Positions 46,447 through 56,114 of a stretch of DNA of 64,000 bases are shown here, one piece after another. The position numbers and the translations under genes were made by a program. Location: assembly GCA_022702545.1 (NCBI GenBank), contig JAHRBC010000006.1:2046001-2110000 (forward strand), read 5' to 3'. Origin of the DNA: Phycomyces nitens. Lineage: Eukaryota; Mucoromycota; Mucoromycetes; Mucorales; Phycomycetaceae. The notes beneath the pieces were generated by a model that worked only from the letters and a program-made list of their open reading frames with translations, ran no database searches and was not told the DNA's origin. Every line of letters begins with the position of its first letter. The stretch's first letter is position 1.

Positions 46447-48255
46447 TCATTGGGTATTTATGTTTCTAAAGTATGAAGGATTTGCATTTTTCAAATTGTC
46501 AAAATGCTTCATTGCATCCATTAGCAATCTAGTCGTCATCTCTACTTTTTCAAGGTCTACTCCTGGGATTCTGCTCAATGTCTCCAAATCTTCTTGTTGA
46601 TGGTGCCATATTGCTGAACTAGCTATTGCACGCTGAAAAACAGAGCTGGCATTGTTGGCTTTGTCTTCATTTACACTGTTTCTTCTTTCAACAACTTGAT
46701 CAACAGGAGCTTCTGAACTTTTGGCAGTCTCGTTTTGTTGATGCAAAGTTATAAATGTTTGCTCTTGTTGTTCAATATATCCCAATGTGACTTTACTGTA
46801 TCTTGCTAGCAAAAACATGTGTTTGCATGGGATCTGGCGACGGGAAAGGCTCAGGCAGGAACATTTCTGGATGAAATCATGTATGATTGTAATGGTATAC
46901 CATACAGACTCTGTTGAAAACGACTGTACTTGCCACTCACCATTAGAATCATCCATACTATTACTAATCTCACCCAAAGGGTTAATGATCATAGAAGGAA
47001 GTATGTCATCTTGTATCTGGGAGGCAGCAAAGGAATTCTTGGACAGTTCATTCTCAATTAGGCCCATTTTTCCATTGTTCAAGTAGACTCTCTCAACCTC
47101 TTCTTCATAATAAAATTCAACATCGTTTGTCAAGATGAAGATGAGACGGTCCAATCTTCTGATTCTGGTGTGATTGAAGTAAATAACTTTCAACTGGTTA
47201 TGCCATGACTCGATATAATTGTTGGTCAAATATCTCTGATGCTGTTTGTGAACATAAGGGCATCCCCATCTCCTCAACAAATCTTCTGTTGCTGTCCATT
47301 TTCTTTCAAAATAACAAAGAAAGTCTGGCTGGCCTAGTATACTTCGTTTGAAAGCAGTGATTTTTTCCAAAAAAACTGTTTCATTTGTCTCAACAAGTAT
47401 ACTTTGCAGATCATTCTTCAGTTCTCTTTTGTAGGATCCAAGTTGCTGCATTTTATATGATCCATCCAACTTGACCTTGCTGTCCAAATTGTTTTGCCAG
47501 GCACAAAGAACATGAAACTCACAGTAGTGAATTGCTGTCTGTGGTAATGCTGCCGTAATTGCATTGACTTTGGCAATACAACAATCAATTGTAATGTTTA
47601 GTGGTGAGAAGTTGCTGTTTTGATGAAGGTGCACGAGCCATTGGTTGATAGGTTCAACAGTCTGGTCATTTGTTACCATGTATGTAACAGGGTAGCCTTT
47701 ACCAGTTTGTGGATGTCTGGTAACCAAGGAATACATGACTTCCATACTTCTTGACAAAATACCATGTGTGGCATCGAGGCAAAAAGACTGGCACATACTC
47801 ATAATAGTTACTTGCATGGGTGATTGGAACCCAAAAGCAAAGAGATTCTGATCACTAGAGTACAGAGAAATGTTTCCAGTAAAAATTGTATAGCTCTGAG
47901 AAAGAAGCTTTTCATTTAACCAGATTGATACCAAAGTGTTTTCATCTGAATCAAACATATAGAGCAATGTCTTCATCTATATTTTGTATAAATATCATTA
48001 AATCTAACCTCTTGTATATGTCATTATTAACGAACCTTTCTCATTCTGTTATAAATTTCTTCATAATTAGGCTTTCTTATGCCAACACCCCAGTTTTCAA
48101 TCTATCTAAGAGTAGAGATTCTTGTACTTCTACAGCTGCTTCCACTTCTTAACTGATCCTCGATAATTTTGATTGCCTCAGAAGGCAAAGGCAAGGTTCT
48201 TATTTCCTGGCTATCTCCAGGAACATGGTTGGTATGATCTTTTGTCATACAAAAG
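46447..48255 (-). pseudogene. Mutator-like (MULE) transposase with SWIM finger, 5'-truncated
   Basis: The main exon (46447-47976) is 509 codons. An upstream exon ending at about 48036 carries DHTNHVPGDSQEIRTLPLPS and the end NWGVGIRKPNYEEIYNRMRK, with one TAG after RISTLR (consistent with CAG-to-TAG); repeat B cuts it at 48255. The core has MULE transposase motifs: FCLDATHGI (first catalytic Asp), YPVTYMVTNDQTVEPINQWL, DCCIAKVNAITAALP (second Asp) and HYCEFHVLCAWQ. Near residue 375 is a SWIM zinc finger (CSCLSLSRRQIPCKHM). The zinc-finger DNA-binding N-terminus is missing. The OTU-like gene follows on the same strand. Confidence 0.82.
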
Positions 48256-48684
48256 CACTACGGCGAGAGGAGTGGGAACAGCTACCGAAACGGTAACATA
48301 ACTGCCGTTTTTTCTGATTTTAGACTGCTTTTTCTCCGCAGATTGTGGTTGAAAGGTAATGTCATCGATGCCGATTCATAAAAGTCACATGGAATCTCTT
48401 TTCATCTGGCAAAGAGGTAGTTGTAGTACCATAGAAAGGGCCCATAAATTTTTAGGCAACGTTGTTTATCGAAATGAGCATTTTATTTGGTGTTGAAGAT
48501 GTTGAGCATTCTTGAAAAAAATAATTTTTGTCCTGTGTGAACAAAATGGTAACATAACTGCCGTTTTTTGAAACCGAATTTTTGTTTTTGACATTATTAG
48601 CTGCTTTATTTTATTTGGTGTCCGTATAATGGTAATGTTGGCCGAGGCCAAAGGCCGATGGCCTATACCTATTATTCGAGGAGA

Positions 48685-48775
48685 CAGAGACTCTGGCTGT
48701 GTTACCATCAATTCTTTATTGGGACGAAAATTCAAAATAAATGTTGCTATTGCTATTCTTTTAGTCTGTATCATC
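48685..48775 (-). repeat. Inverted terminal repeat (3' side) of the DIRS-like element
   Basis: 91 bp beginning CAGAGACTCTGGCTGTG, repeated in inverted orientation at 52667-52757. Confidence 0.9.
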
Positions 48776-48822
48776 GATGAGTGATTGGTATAATATAATA
48801 ATTGGGAAAAGGGAGGGAGGGG

Positions 48823-48926
48823 ACAGCCAGAGTCTCTGTCTCCTCGAATAATAGGTATAGGCCATTGGCCTTTGGCCTCGGCCAACATTACCATTATTCT
48901 TCATTTGCCAGAGACTCTGGCTGTGT
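48823..48926 (-). repeat. Internal complementary region of the DIRS-like element
   Basis: Two adjoining parts complementary to the two outermost ends; in DIRS replication this region templates circularisation. It overlaps the end of the recombinase gene (stop at 48894-48896). Together with 48631-48700 it forms a large palindrome around a loop of about 120 nt. Confidence 0.9.
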
Positions 48927-50534
48927 GTCCAGATAACCGCGTGAAGAAGCCAAAGTCATGACTGAGAAATTACTGACGGTTTGCCGTGACAAGCGGTAGA
49001 AAGTATCAAAAACGGCGGAGGACGCCCAGGAGCCGTGTACCAATATATCTTCAACAGAAGCACCAGAAGCCAAAGCCAGGGTGGGGCCAAGAGCACGGGC
49101 CTTTGGAAGGGTTGCGTCAGGAGGGCGAGGGATCTTATCCATAAGAAATTGAATGTGCTTGGATATTCTCTCTGCGCCAATAGGCTGGCCAAAGTGACGG
49201 ACATCCCTAACCAGGCGTTGGAGGGTCAGTTGCGACAGGACAGGATGGGGACGAAGACACACAGAGTGGGCAATGCGAGACTTGTAGGCGATGTAAGTTG
49301 CAACAGGGCAGAGCGACGGATCCTCATGGGGTTGAATGGCTACAACCCATTCGATACGTCGACCTGAACGTTTCTCTTTGGGGGCGATGATTACTAGGCG
49401 GAGGATACCATTCTCTTGAGATGTACGGCGGTCATCTACCCGTTCTAGATCGGCTGGTCGTAGAAACCCACAGATGGCAAGGAGCCAACATAACTTACGT
49501 GTAAGGTCGATAGGGGCCATCATGGTGTTGGGGCCAAGCTTGCGGATGAACTGGATTACTGGTTCAATGTCATAGTTAGGCCGGTGGAAGGACAGCAAGT
49601 TCTGTTCCGTGAGGGCAGCAAAGAATTCCAAATATGTAGGATCTTTGACAATGGCCTCTTTATTGGTGTACAAGTCCAAGAGGGCTGAGCGATACGTGAG
49701 ACAAGTTGAAGGCTTCCACTTCAAATGGGTAACGCCGTAGGCCAGGTAGTTGACAAGATGGACAGGATTGGGAACGAAAGGGTCGAGATTGTGTTGATGT
49801 GCCCAGTCGATAAAGAGTCGTTGGATTTGGTTGTAAGAGCGGCGGGAGCGGTTGCGGTCCGTGCTGAGGATTATAGTAGTGGCGTTGTCATCAAAGCCTT
49901 GTTCTTCTAAACGACGTTGTTTATGTCCCACGCGATCATATTCCAATGCGGATTCTTCTGGAGAACGTTGTCTGCGCTGCCTGGTGCAGGGAGGACTAGA
50001 TGTCGTGGGATGGGAATGGGTGGACGGGAAGACAGTTGCATCAGTAGAGGGTACCAAAGGGCGCTCAACCAGTTGGGAGTTATCAGTGTGGCTGGAACCT
50101 TCTCGTGTTGGAGTTTCTGGAGAACTCTGGGAAGCAAGTTCCAAGGTGGGCAGAGGTAAAGGCGTGGCCAGGTGGTCCATGTCACTGAAAGTGCGTCCAT
50201 TGCAAAGGCTTGGGGGTCCCATTTCCACGTCATGTATCTCGGCAGATGGGAGTTCATGCGAGAGGCGAAGCAGTCGATGTGGTGTGGGCCCCACAGAGAT
50301 TCCAAGTGCTGAAAGAACGTTGGGCAGATACTCCACTCCAGCTGATGGATCAAGCTGCGGGAGGGAGGGTCGGCCAGGTTCAACGGTGAAGGGATGTATG
50401 CTAGGCGGACCCGAGTACCAGTGGCAAGGCATTGCTTCCACATGTCCGTTGCTAGCTTCATAAGCTTCTCGGACTTGGTGCCACCAAAGTGATTGACATA
50501 GGCAATCGTGGTCATATTGTCGCAATAAATGCAC
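48894..50534 (-). CDS. Tyrosine recombinase of the DIRS-like element
   Basis: The 546-codon frame has a tyrosine recombinase in its C-terminal ~330 residues: SAM-like domain (YNQIQRLFIDWAHQHNLD, NYLAYGVTHLKWKPSTCLTY), CGFLRPADLERVD with the first catalytic Arg, PKEKRSGRR, then ALGPTLALASGASVEDILVH, GSWASSAVFDTFYRL containing the likely catalytic Tyr. The first ~210 codons overlap the RT/RNase H gene in another frame and may not be translated; the real start is probably near 49900-50000. The recombinase replaces an integrase in DIRS elements, so no DDE integrase exists here. Intact. Confidence 0.9.
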   Translation of the reverse strand: MHLLRQYDHDCLCQSLWWHQVREAYEASNGHVEAMPCHWYSGPPSIHPFTVEPGRPSLPQLDPSAGVEYLPNVLSALGISVGPTPHRLLRLSHELPSAEIHDVEMGPPSLCNGRTFSDMDHLATPLPLPTLELASQSSPETPTREGSSHTDNSQLVERPLVPSTDATVFPSTHSHPTTSSPPCTRQRRQRSPEESALEYDRVGHKQRRLEEQGFDDNATTIILSTDRNRSRRSYNQIQRLFIDWAHQHNLDPFVPNPVHLVNYLAYGVTHLKWKPSTCLTYRSALLDLYTNKEAIVKDPTYLEFFAALTEQNLLSFHRPNYDIEPVIQFIRKLGPNTMMAPIDLTRKLCWLLAICGFLRPADLERVDDRRTSQENGILRLVIIAPKEKRSGRRIEWVVAIQPHEDPSLCPVATYIAYKSRIAHSVCLRPHPVLSQLTLQRLVRDVRHFGQPIGAERISKHIQFLMDKIPRPPDATLPKARALGPTLALASGASVEDILVHGSWASSAVFDTFYRLSRQTVSNFSVMTLASSRGYLDTQPESLANEE

Positions 50535-51748
50535 AGGGCCTTCCCTTGTAGGGATGGGAGTTGGGTGGCAAACACGATCGTGAGCAACTCAAGGTAGTTG
50601 ATGTGCTCCGTTTGCTGGGTGGCTGTCCAGGTTCCAGACAGGACGGTTTTGTCGAACACGATGCCCCAGCCGGTCTCCGAGGCGTCGGTGTACACTTCTA
50701 CTTGCGGTACTTCGGGGAGGAACGAGTGCCCATTCCATGCTTTCAGTTGGTCTATCCACCACTGAAGTTCCTGTCGGGCCAGGAGGGAGAGTTGGACCTT
50801 GTCCGTCCACCACAAGCCTTGGTGTAATGCTTGGTTGCGAATAGAAATTAGTTGGCGTGTCTGCAAGCGAGCTGGGAGAACCGCCAGAGTAGTTGCTTGG
50901 GCCTTGCCTATGAATGAGGAAAGCTGTCTCAAGGTGACTGTCAGATGGTGGAGAAGGCGAGAGGCTTCTCTCCTGATATCTCTCAACTTGGAGCGAGGAA
51001 TGATGAGAGTCATATTCTCGCTGTTGATGATGAAGCCCAGGTGTTCTATCGAGGTGGAAGGAGTCAAGTGAGATTTGGTGGCTTTGATCAGAAAACCTAG
51101 GGACTGTAGTTTGTTCACTACTCTCTGTGTGTGTTGGGAGGACAGTTCGGGTGATTTGGCAATCACTATCAAGTCGTCGAGGTATGCTGATAGACAAATT
51201 CCCTGCCGGCGCGCCCACCAAAGGACCGGGCGAACGATCTTGGTAAATACCAACGGGGACAAAGACAAGCCAAACGGCAAGACTCGGAACTGATAGGTGT
51301 GACCCTTCCAGGAGAACTGGAGATACTTGCAAGATGCCTTGGCAATCAGGATGTGCAGAAAAGCGTCTTGCAGGTCTACGCTGGTGAGGTAGTCGCCACG
51401 TTGGATTAGCTGGCAGACGTTCTTGATGGACTCCATCTTGAATGACTGCTTCGGGATGAACTGGTTGAGAGGACGCAGGGTGAGGACGGGTCAAAGGTCC
51501 CCCGTCTTCTTGGGAATCGTGAATATACGCGAACGAAACCCTGGGCCGTGTACCTCTTCTATTGCTTTCTTGCAGAGGAGCGACATGATCTCCTTCTCTA
51601 TCACATCGCTGTCCATGCGGTTGTGGTTCGTCGAATGACCGGACGAGGAGGTGGGAGGCAGATGAGTGAAAGGGATGGTGTATCCGTTTTCGACGGTAGT
51701 TCGAACCCATTGTTCGTTTGTGAGTTTGGTCCATGCATTGCGAAGCAA
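49907..51748 (-). pseudogene. Reverse transcriptase-RNase H of the DIRS-like element, one TGA
   Basis: One frame with a single TGA at 51491-51493, where CGA would restore an Arg of the conserved RPLN region. RT motifs: FTIPKKTGDL, YLTSVDLQDAFLHILIA, VLPFGLSLSPLVFTK and the catalytic LSAYLDDLIVIAK. RNase H: VEVYTDASETGWGIVF, INYLELLTIVFA, YCDNMTTIAYVN. The C-terminal part (LCPPWNLLPRVLQKLQHEKV) resembles the methylase-like segment of other DIRS elements. The gene overlaps the recombinase frame at its 3' end. Confidence 0.9.
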
Positions 51749-51762
51749 TTGTAGGCGCCCAC

Positions 51763-52616
51763 CTACTGTTGTGTGCTGGTTGTCTGAGACTTGGACTGCT
51801 GTGGGCGATTCTGAAAAACCTTCTTGGATTCATGGGGATGGGAAGATCTCTGGAAAGATGGTTGTGGAACAGCAGTAGGTTGATCAGTCGGAGATGTCTT
51901 GTTAGGCCGGTTTGATTGGCCAGATTGCTTTCCCTTTCTCGTTCGGGAAGTGGTTTGTGCTGCGTTGTGCAAGGCACGCTGGAGCTTGGCTTGTTCCAAG
52001 ATTCGTTGAGAATCAAGGAGAGGTTTGGGCTCCAGGGCAGAATGTTCGACAATTGGCGTGATAGGCAAATTGGCGTCTCGACAGATATTATCACTACGCA
52101 TTTGGGTGATAACCGAGGCAAGGTCGGAAAGGAGTTTGTGCATGGTGTTGGCAAAACCCAACGCTTGTGTGACCTGGATAGAGTCTTCCACAAGCACGTC
52201 ATGGGCAAACAGGTCGATAGGACGGGTGAGACCTGATAGGCAGAACTGAATGTCTGCGAGTTGGCTGTCTGTACGTTTAGTGTGGGTTCCCACACCACTG
52301 TAGTTAAGAACAGGGGCTTGGTACTGATGAAGTACGTTTCGAGGACAGTTGAGGAGGAAACGGCGGCGAGAGGGCTCGTCCAGTGGTCGCCTGAAGAAGT
52401 CTTTCTCCATTCCGGGAATGGCCTGGATAAGGTCAGGGAAAGGAGTGAGATCCGAGGCAATTGGACGTTGAACAATATGTTCAGAAGCGAACATAGAGAT
52501 GTCGTCTCCCTCATGGGAACGATCATGCTCCCTAGGAGCAGGAGCAGAGCGCATTTCCAAAGCGTCCATACGGGTAAGGATAGCTTGAAGGGTGTCTTGA
52601 AGGTCATTGGTCATAA
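51763..52616 (-). CDS. Gag-like protein of the DIRS-like element
   Basis: About 285 codons from MTNDLQDTLQAILTRMDALE; an in-frame upstream ATG at 52659 would add 14 residues. It has a helical N-terminus, a middle region with DIQFCLSGLTRPIDLFAHDV, and a Gln/Pro/Ser-rich basic C-terminus, which fits a nucleocapsid protein. No zinc knuckle is seen, as in many DIRS gags. It ends 15 nt before the RT frame. Confidence 0.75.
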
Positions 52617-52666
52617 CTTTGATTATCGATGAAGTCGAGCGGTTGAATACCAAGAGCAAAAGAAAA

Positions 52667-52757
52667 GATGATACAGACTAAAAGAATAGCAATAGCAACA
52701 TTTATTTTGAATTTTCGTCCCAATAAAGAATTGATGGTAACACAGCCAGAGTCTCTG
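52667..52757 (+). repeat. Inverted terminal repeat (5' side) of the DIRS-like element
   Basis: 91-bp inverted partner of 48685-48775. Confidence 0.9.
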
Positions 52758-52823
52758 GCAAACGAAGAATAATAATATAAAGAAGTATAGAAAGCACATT
52801 ATAAAGAAAGAATTATAAAATAA

Positions 52824-55327
52824 AGAGGCTACTCATGGTGACGCGTCAATTATTCTTGAATATGTAGTACAGTGCAATAAAATAGAATTATTTCCGTCTG
52901 GTAGGTATTGATTGAGTCGTTGATGTTGGACGTCATCTACATTAACAACTGCAAATGTCAGTTGTAGTATATAGCCCGTTGTACAAAGTGCGGGCTGCTA
53001 CTTTATTTCTGCTACATACAAGTCATCGTTTGCAATGTCGTGCTCCTTCATGAGTTTTTTCTAAAGTAACAAAGTATTGACCAAAGTCTTAATCTCTATA
53101 TTAAAAGTAGAGATGAACAATACTAATGAGCTGGTTTTCATTAGTTATATTGTGATTGCTAGGTAAGCATGTACAAGGAGCAAGTGATTCCTACTTTGTG
53201 TTTTTACTAATACTATATTTATTTTCTACAAGGACAAGGGGGCGTTGGGTGGTGATTGTCGGTGCTAATCTCGCCGTTTGGGTATATAAATGAAGAATGC
53301 AAAGTCGAATCCGTCCAATGATGAACATTAACAATGACAGTTGAAGCATCAACCTCCATAGCATTCAAATCAGTATGCCACAGGTAATAGCTAAACAGAA
53401 CTTCATTTATACTATTCTTATGCCATGTATAACATTAATATTTAAATAGACAAATTCACTGAAAAGCTTACACAGTTGGTCACCACTTCTCCCATTGAAA
53501 ATATCGCAAAAACGAGCTTTATATGTATGTAGTTGCAAAAAGTTAATATTATGATACATACTAATTATTATATTGATATAGTTGTGGATTTCAGGGTATC
53601 TAATGAGCTTATCCAGTTTACTTATAATTCTCTCTATGAATTGAGTGGAGCAGCTTTGTAATGGGCCTCAGCGATTTATTATATGAAAAAAAGTGTATCA
53701 GGTAATTTTGAATAGTTTAAAAGAGACTATGAGATATAGTCTTGCTATAAACTTGTTGGGAAAGTAAGTTGCGCAGATTCTTAAAGTGTATCTTATGGAA
53801 AAGGTAATAATCGATTGTAATGACAATAGAATACTATACTATGATTTAACTTGTGTTTTTATTTTATCTGGCAACGCAAAAGTTATATTAAGATACAAGG
53901 GCCATTCCTTTGTTCATAATCTAAAGGATATGGTTATTATCCATGCTTGGCAAGTATCGGACAGCAAGCTATTTTATTAATATTTTCACCAAAAACCTTT
54001 GCAGTCAAATGAAGATTGATCAACCCAAAGGAATATTCAAAAGTCAATAGTTTGTTAAAGTGGTTGGTTTGTATATATTTTTCATATTTTGTAAATGGAT
54101 ATTTGGTATAAAAAGGGATAAATTGGACAAATACCTTGATTAGCTTGGTAAGTTAGTGATTGATATAAGTGTTGGTCTCAAAGAAAAGAGTAAACTTCAT
54201 TGACATAATGTGCTTTATCACCAAGATCGAAAAATACGGCACAAGACAACCCATAGAGAATAACCTTTGTTTTTGTTAATATTTTTCTCAAACCATCCTT
54301 TGACTATGAATCACGGCATCAACTAAAAGCATGGTCTTATATTATCAAACACTATTTAATTGACAAGAACACTATCCTATGGCCATAAAATAATATAATG
54401 GTCTATCACAGAATCAATATAAATATTATAGAATGCTGTGCACCAAAAGACTTGGAAAAGGCTTTACAATCAATAACCAAGCTCATAAATAAATAATAGA
54501 GAATAATAAAGTAAGTTGACTCTTTAATATATGTTTTGAATACACATGGTAGTTAATACAATATTATTTATCACAATACAACAGCAAAGTCCAAGCCGTT
54601 CTTTTCTTTTTTGAAGATATGTTGCAACTTGGTGATGGCGCCGAATTAGCAATCATGACAGATGTGCAACGGGTGATTGCTTTGTTGATCATCTATTGCT
54701 AATCTAATGCCAATATAATATTTCTACTCTTTAATATAGCTCTATACCGCCAAAAACGAGTATTGTGTAAGTGCTAAGCAATAAAACAAGGGTTTAAGAT
54801 TGTTCTTTTAGGCGACTCTTATTGGCCCTGTAGCATTTTTTAGCATATGCTTAGTGTGCTTTCTTTTTTCTTTTTTTTGCTTTTCTTGTCTTGTCTTTAT
54901 ATTGACTCTTTGAATTAAAACTAAATGAGCCTCTTTCATGTAAGATCGGCACGGTTATAAACACCTGATTGACATCCCGATTGAAGCATCTTTAGCTCGA
55001 TTACCTTTGATTTAGGAATGAAATGCAGCTCGCTCTTTTTTTTTTTTCAGAAACAAAAGAGCGAAAACTTTTTACAGCTATATTACAATACGGTTTGTCC
55101 TTTTTACACTTGGCAATCTCTGTAAGATATACACTTTTCTTTTCTAATGAGCTGATTACTCTGTTTGCTACAATGAGATTCGAATCAGTTTTGAATCTCA
55201 TGATTTGAATATGCCAAAGTTGATTTTCTATGCTAAGACGATTGTCTAATAATTATATTATTCTTCAACTAATTTTACCACACATATTCTATTGACCTCC
55301 TATTACATATAGTGTTTATTTCTGAGG
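52824..55327. other. A/T-rich stretch without recognisable features
   Basis: 2.5 kb right of repeat B. No gene, LTR or terminal repeat is recognised; a 64-codon frame at 53786-53980 has no motif. Probably decayed mobile-element sequence. Confidence 0.4.
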
Positions 55328-55420
55328 AATTCTTGATACACTCCCTCAATACACTCCCTCCTACACTCCCACCAAAAGAAAATCAAAAAAGTGTGATGTA
55401 GACTCTTTTGTAAAGAGTGA
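55328..55420. repeat. TACACTCCC-type terminal sequence, second site
   Basis: ATTCTTGATACACTCCCTCA then two further TACACTCCC units and an A-rich segment, matching 43597-43760. It lies 50-140 bp upstream of a MULE zinc-finger ORF in the same orientation relation expected for a 5' terminus. Confidence 0.45.
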
Positions 55421-55469
55421 ATTTCAGTGTTCATATTTTCAAACCTTCTTTGAACTTTACTTTGTCAAA

Positions 55470-55867
55470 ATGTTTTCTCAATCTAATCGAACTTGCGATA
55501 ACATGAACACCAAATTCAAGAAAAGCTTTGCCATTGGCAGACAATTTCAATCGAAAGAAGATCTAACCAAAACTGTCAAAAGCTTTGGAAAGAAATACAA
55601 CGTCATCTTTTCTGTCAAAAGCTCGAGTCTTAAGCAAGGCAAATTTGCTTACATTTGTAAGCATGGAGGATTAAAACGTGAATTGGAAAAGAATTCTGCT
55701 GGAATTGAGAAGCAAGAATCAATTGAAGGCGCCGAGACCATGAAGAAAGAAGTGAAACGGAGCACCCAAAAGTTTGATTGTCCTGCTTCTTTCAACTTGT
55801 TTGATTTTGCCATAACTAGAAGCAACATGGAACACAATCATCCCATCTCACAGGACAATACTACTTA
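55470..55867 (+). pseudogene. FAR1-type zinc-finger N-terminus of a MULE transposase, cut by a CACTG transposon
   Basis: Starts MFSQSNRTCDNMNTKFKK and contains a FAR1/GCM-like finger: YNVIFSVKSSS, KFAYICKHGGLKRELE, KFDCPASFNLFDFAITRSNM and EHNHPISQDN (Cys, Cys, His-x-His). The frame then enters the CACTG transposon at 55868, and the open frame to 55910 is transposon sequence. On the far side (62049 on), about 120 bp are open in one frame and could be the continuation. A MULE DNA-binding region is the best reading; a stand-alone FAR1-like protein is the alternative. Confidence 0.6.
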
Positions 55868-56114
55868 CACTGCAAAAATGGTGTTACTTTACATATGTAC
55901 AGTATGTTGAAGTTCTGTGTCCCAGAAAAGATAAAATTGTAATTCAGATATTTTTTTATAAAATCCATTTCAATAATGGTTTGGCCATCACCATTGGCTA
56001 AAAACCGTTGTGTACCTTTAGATGTCAAAGTCAAACTCAATTAAAGTGTAATAAACTATTCTTTGAACTCCTTTTCTTTACTGCTAAACATAATTATAAA
56101 CATTTTATTTAACA

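Larger units (their letters stand above)
48631..52773 (-). mobile_element. DIRS-like tyrosine-recombinase retrotransposon
   Basis: 4143 bp with gag, RT/RNase H and tyrosine recombinase frames on the minus strand, in the DIRS order. Inverted terminal repeats of 91 bp lie at 48685-48775 and 52667-52757. An internal complementary region (48823-48926) has 70 nt complementary to the left end (48631-48700) and 34 nt complementary to the right end (52740-52773) with one mismatch, joined at 48892/48893. No target duplication is present apart from an AAT shared at the edges, as expected for recombinase-mediated insertion. The empty site is present at 31182-31606. One TGA interrupts the RT frame. Confidence 0.94.
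48256..52823. repeat. Repeat B, second copy, interrupted by the DIRS-like element
   Basis: 48256-48630 plus 52774-52823 total 425 bp, the same as the intact copy at 31182-31606; the two copies differ at about a dozen sites. The break is at TATAAT/AATATAAAG, which is contiguous in the intact copy. It truncates the MULE transposase gene on its left. Confidence 0.85.

Noticed and set aside
48631..48926. CRISPR-like or hairpin RNA gene from the strong palindrome
   Set aside because: The palindrome is fully explained by the DIRS left end and internal complementary region.
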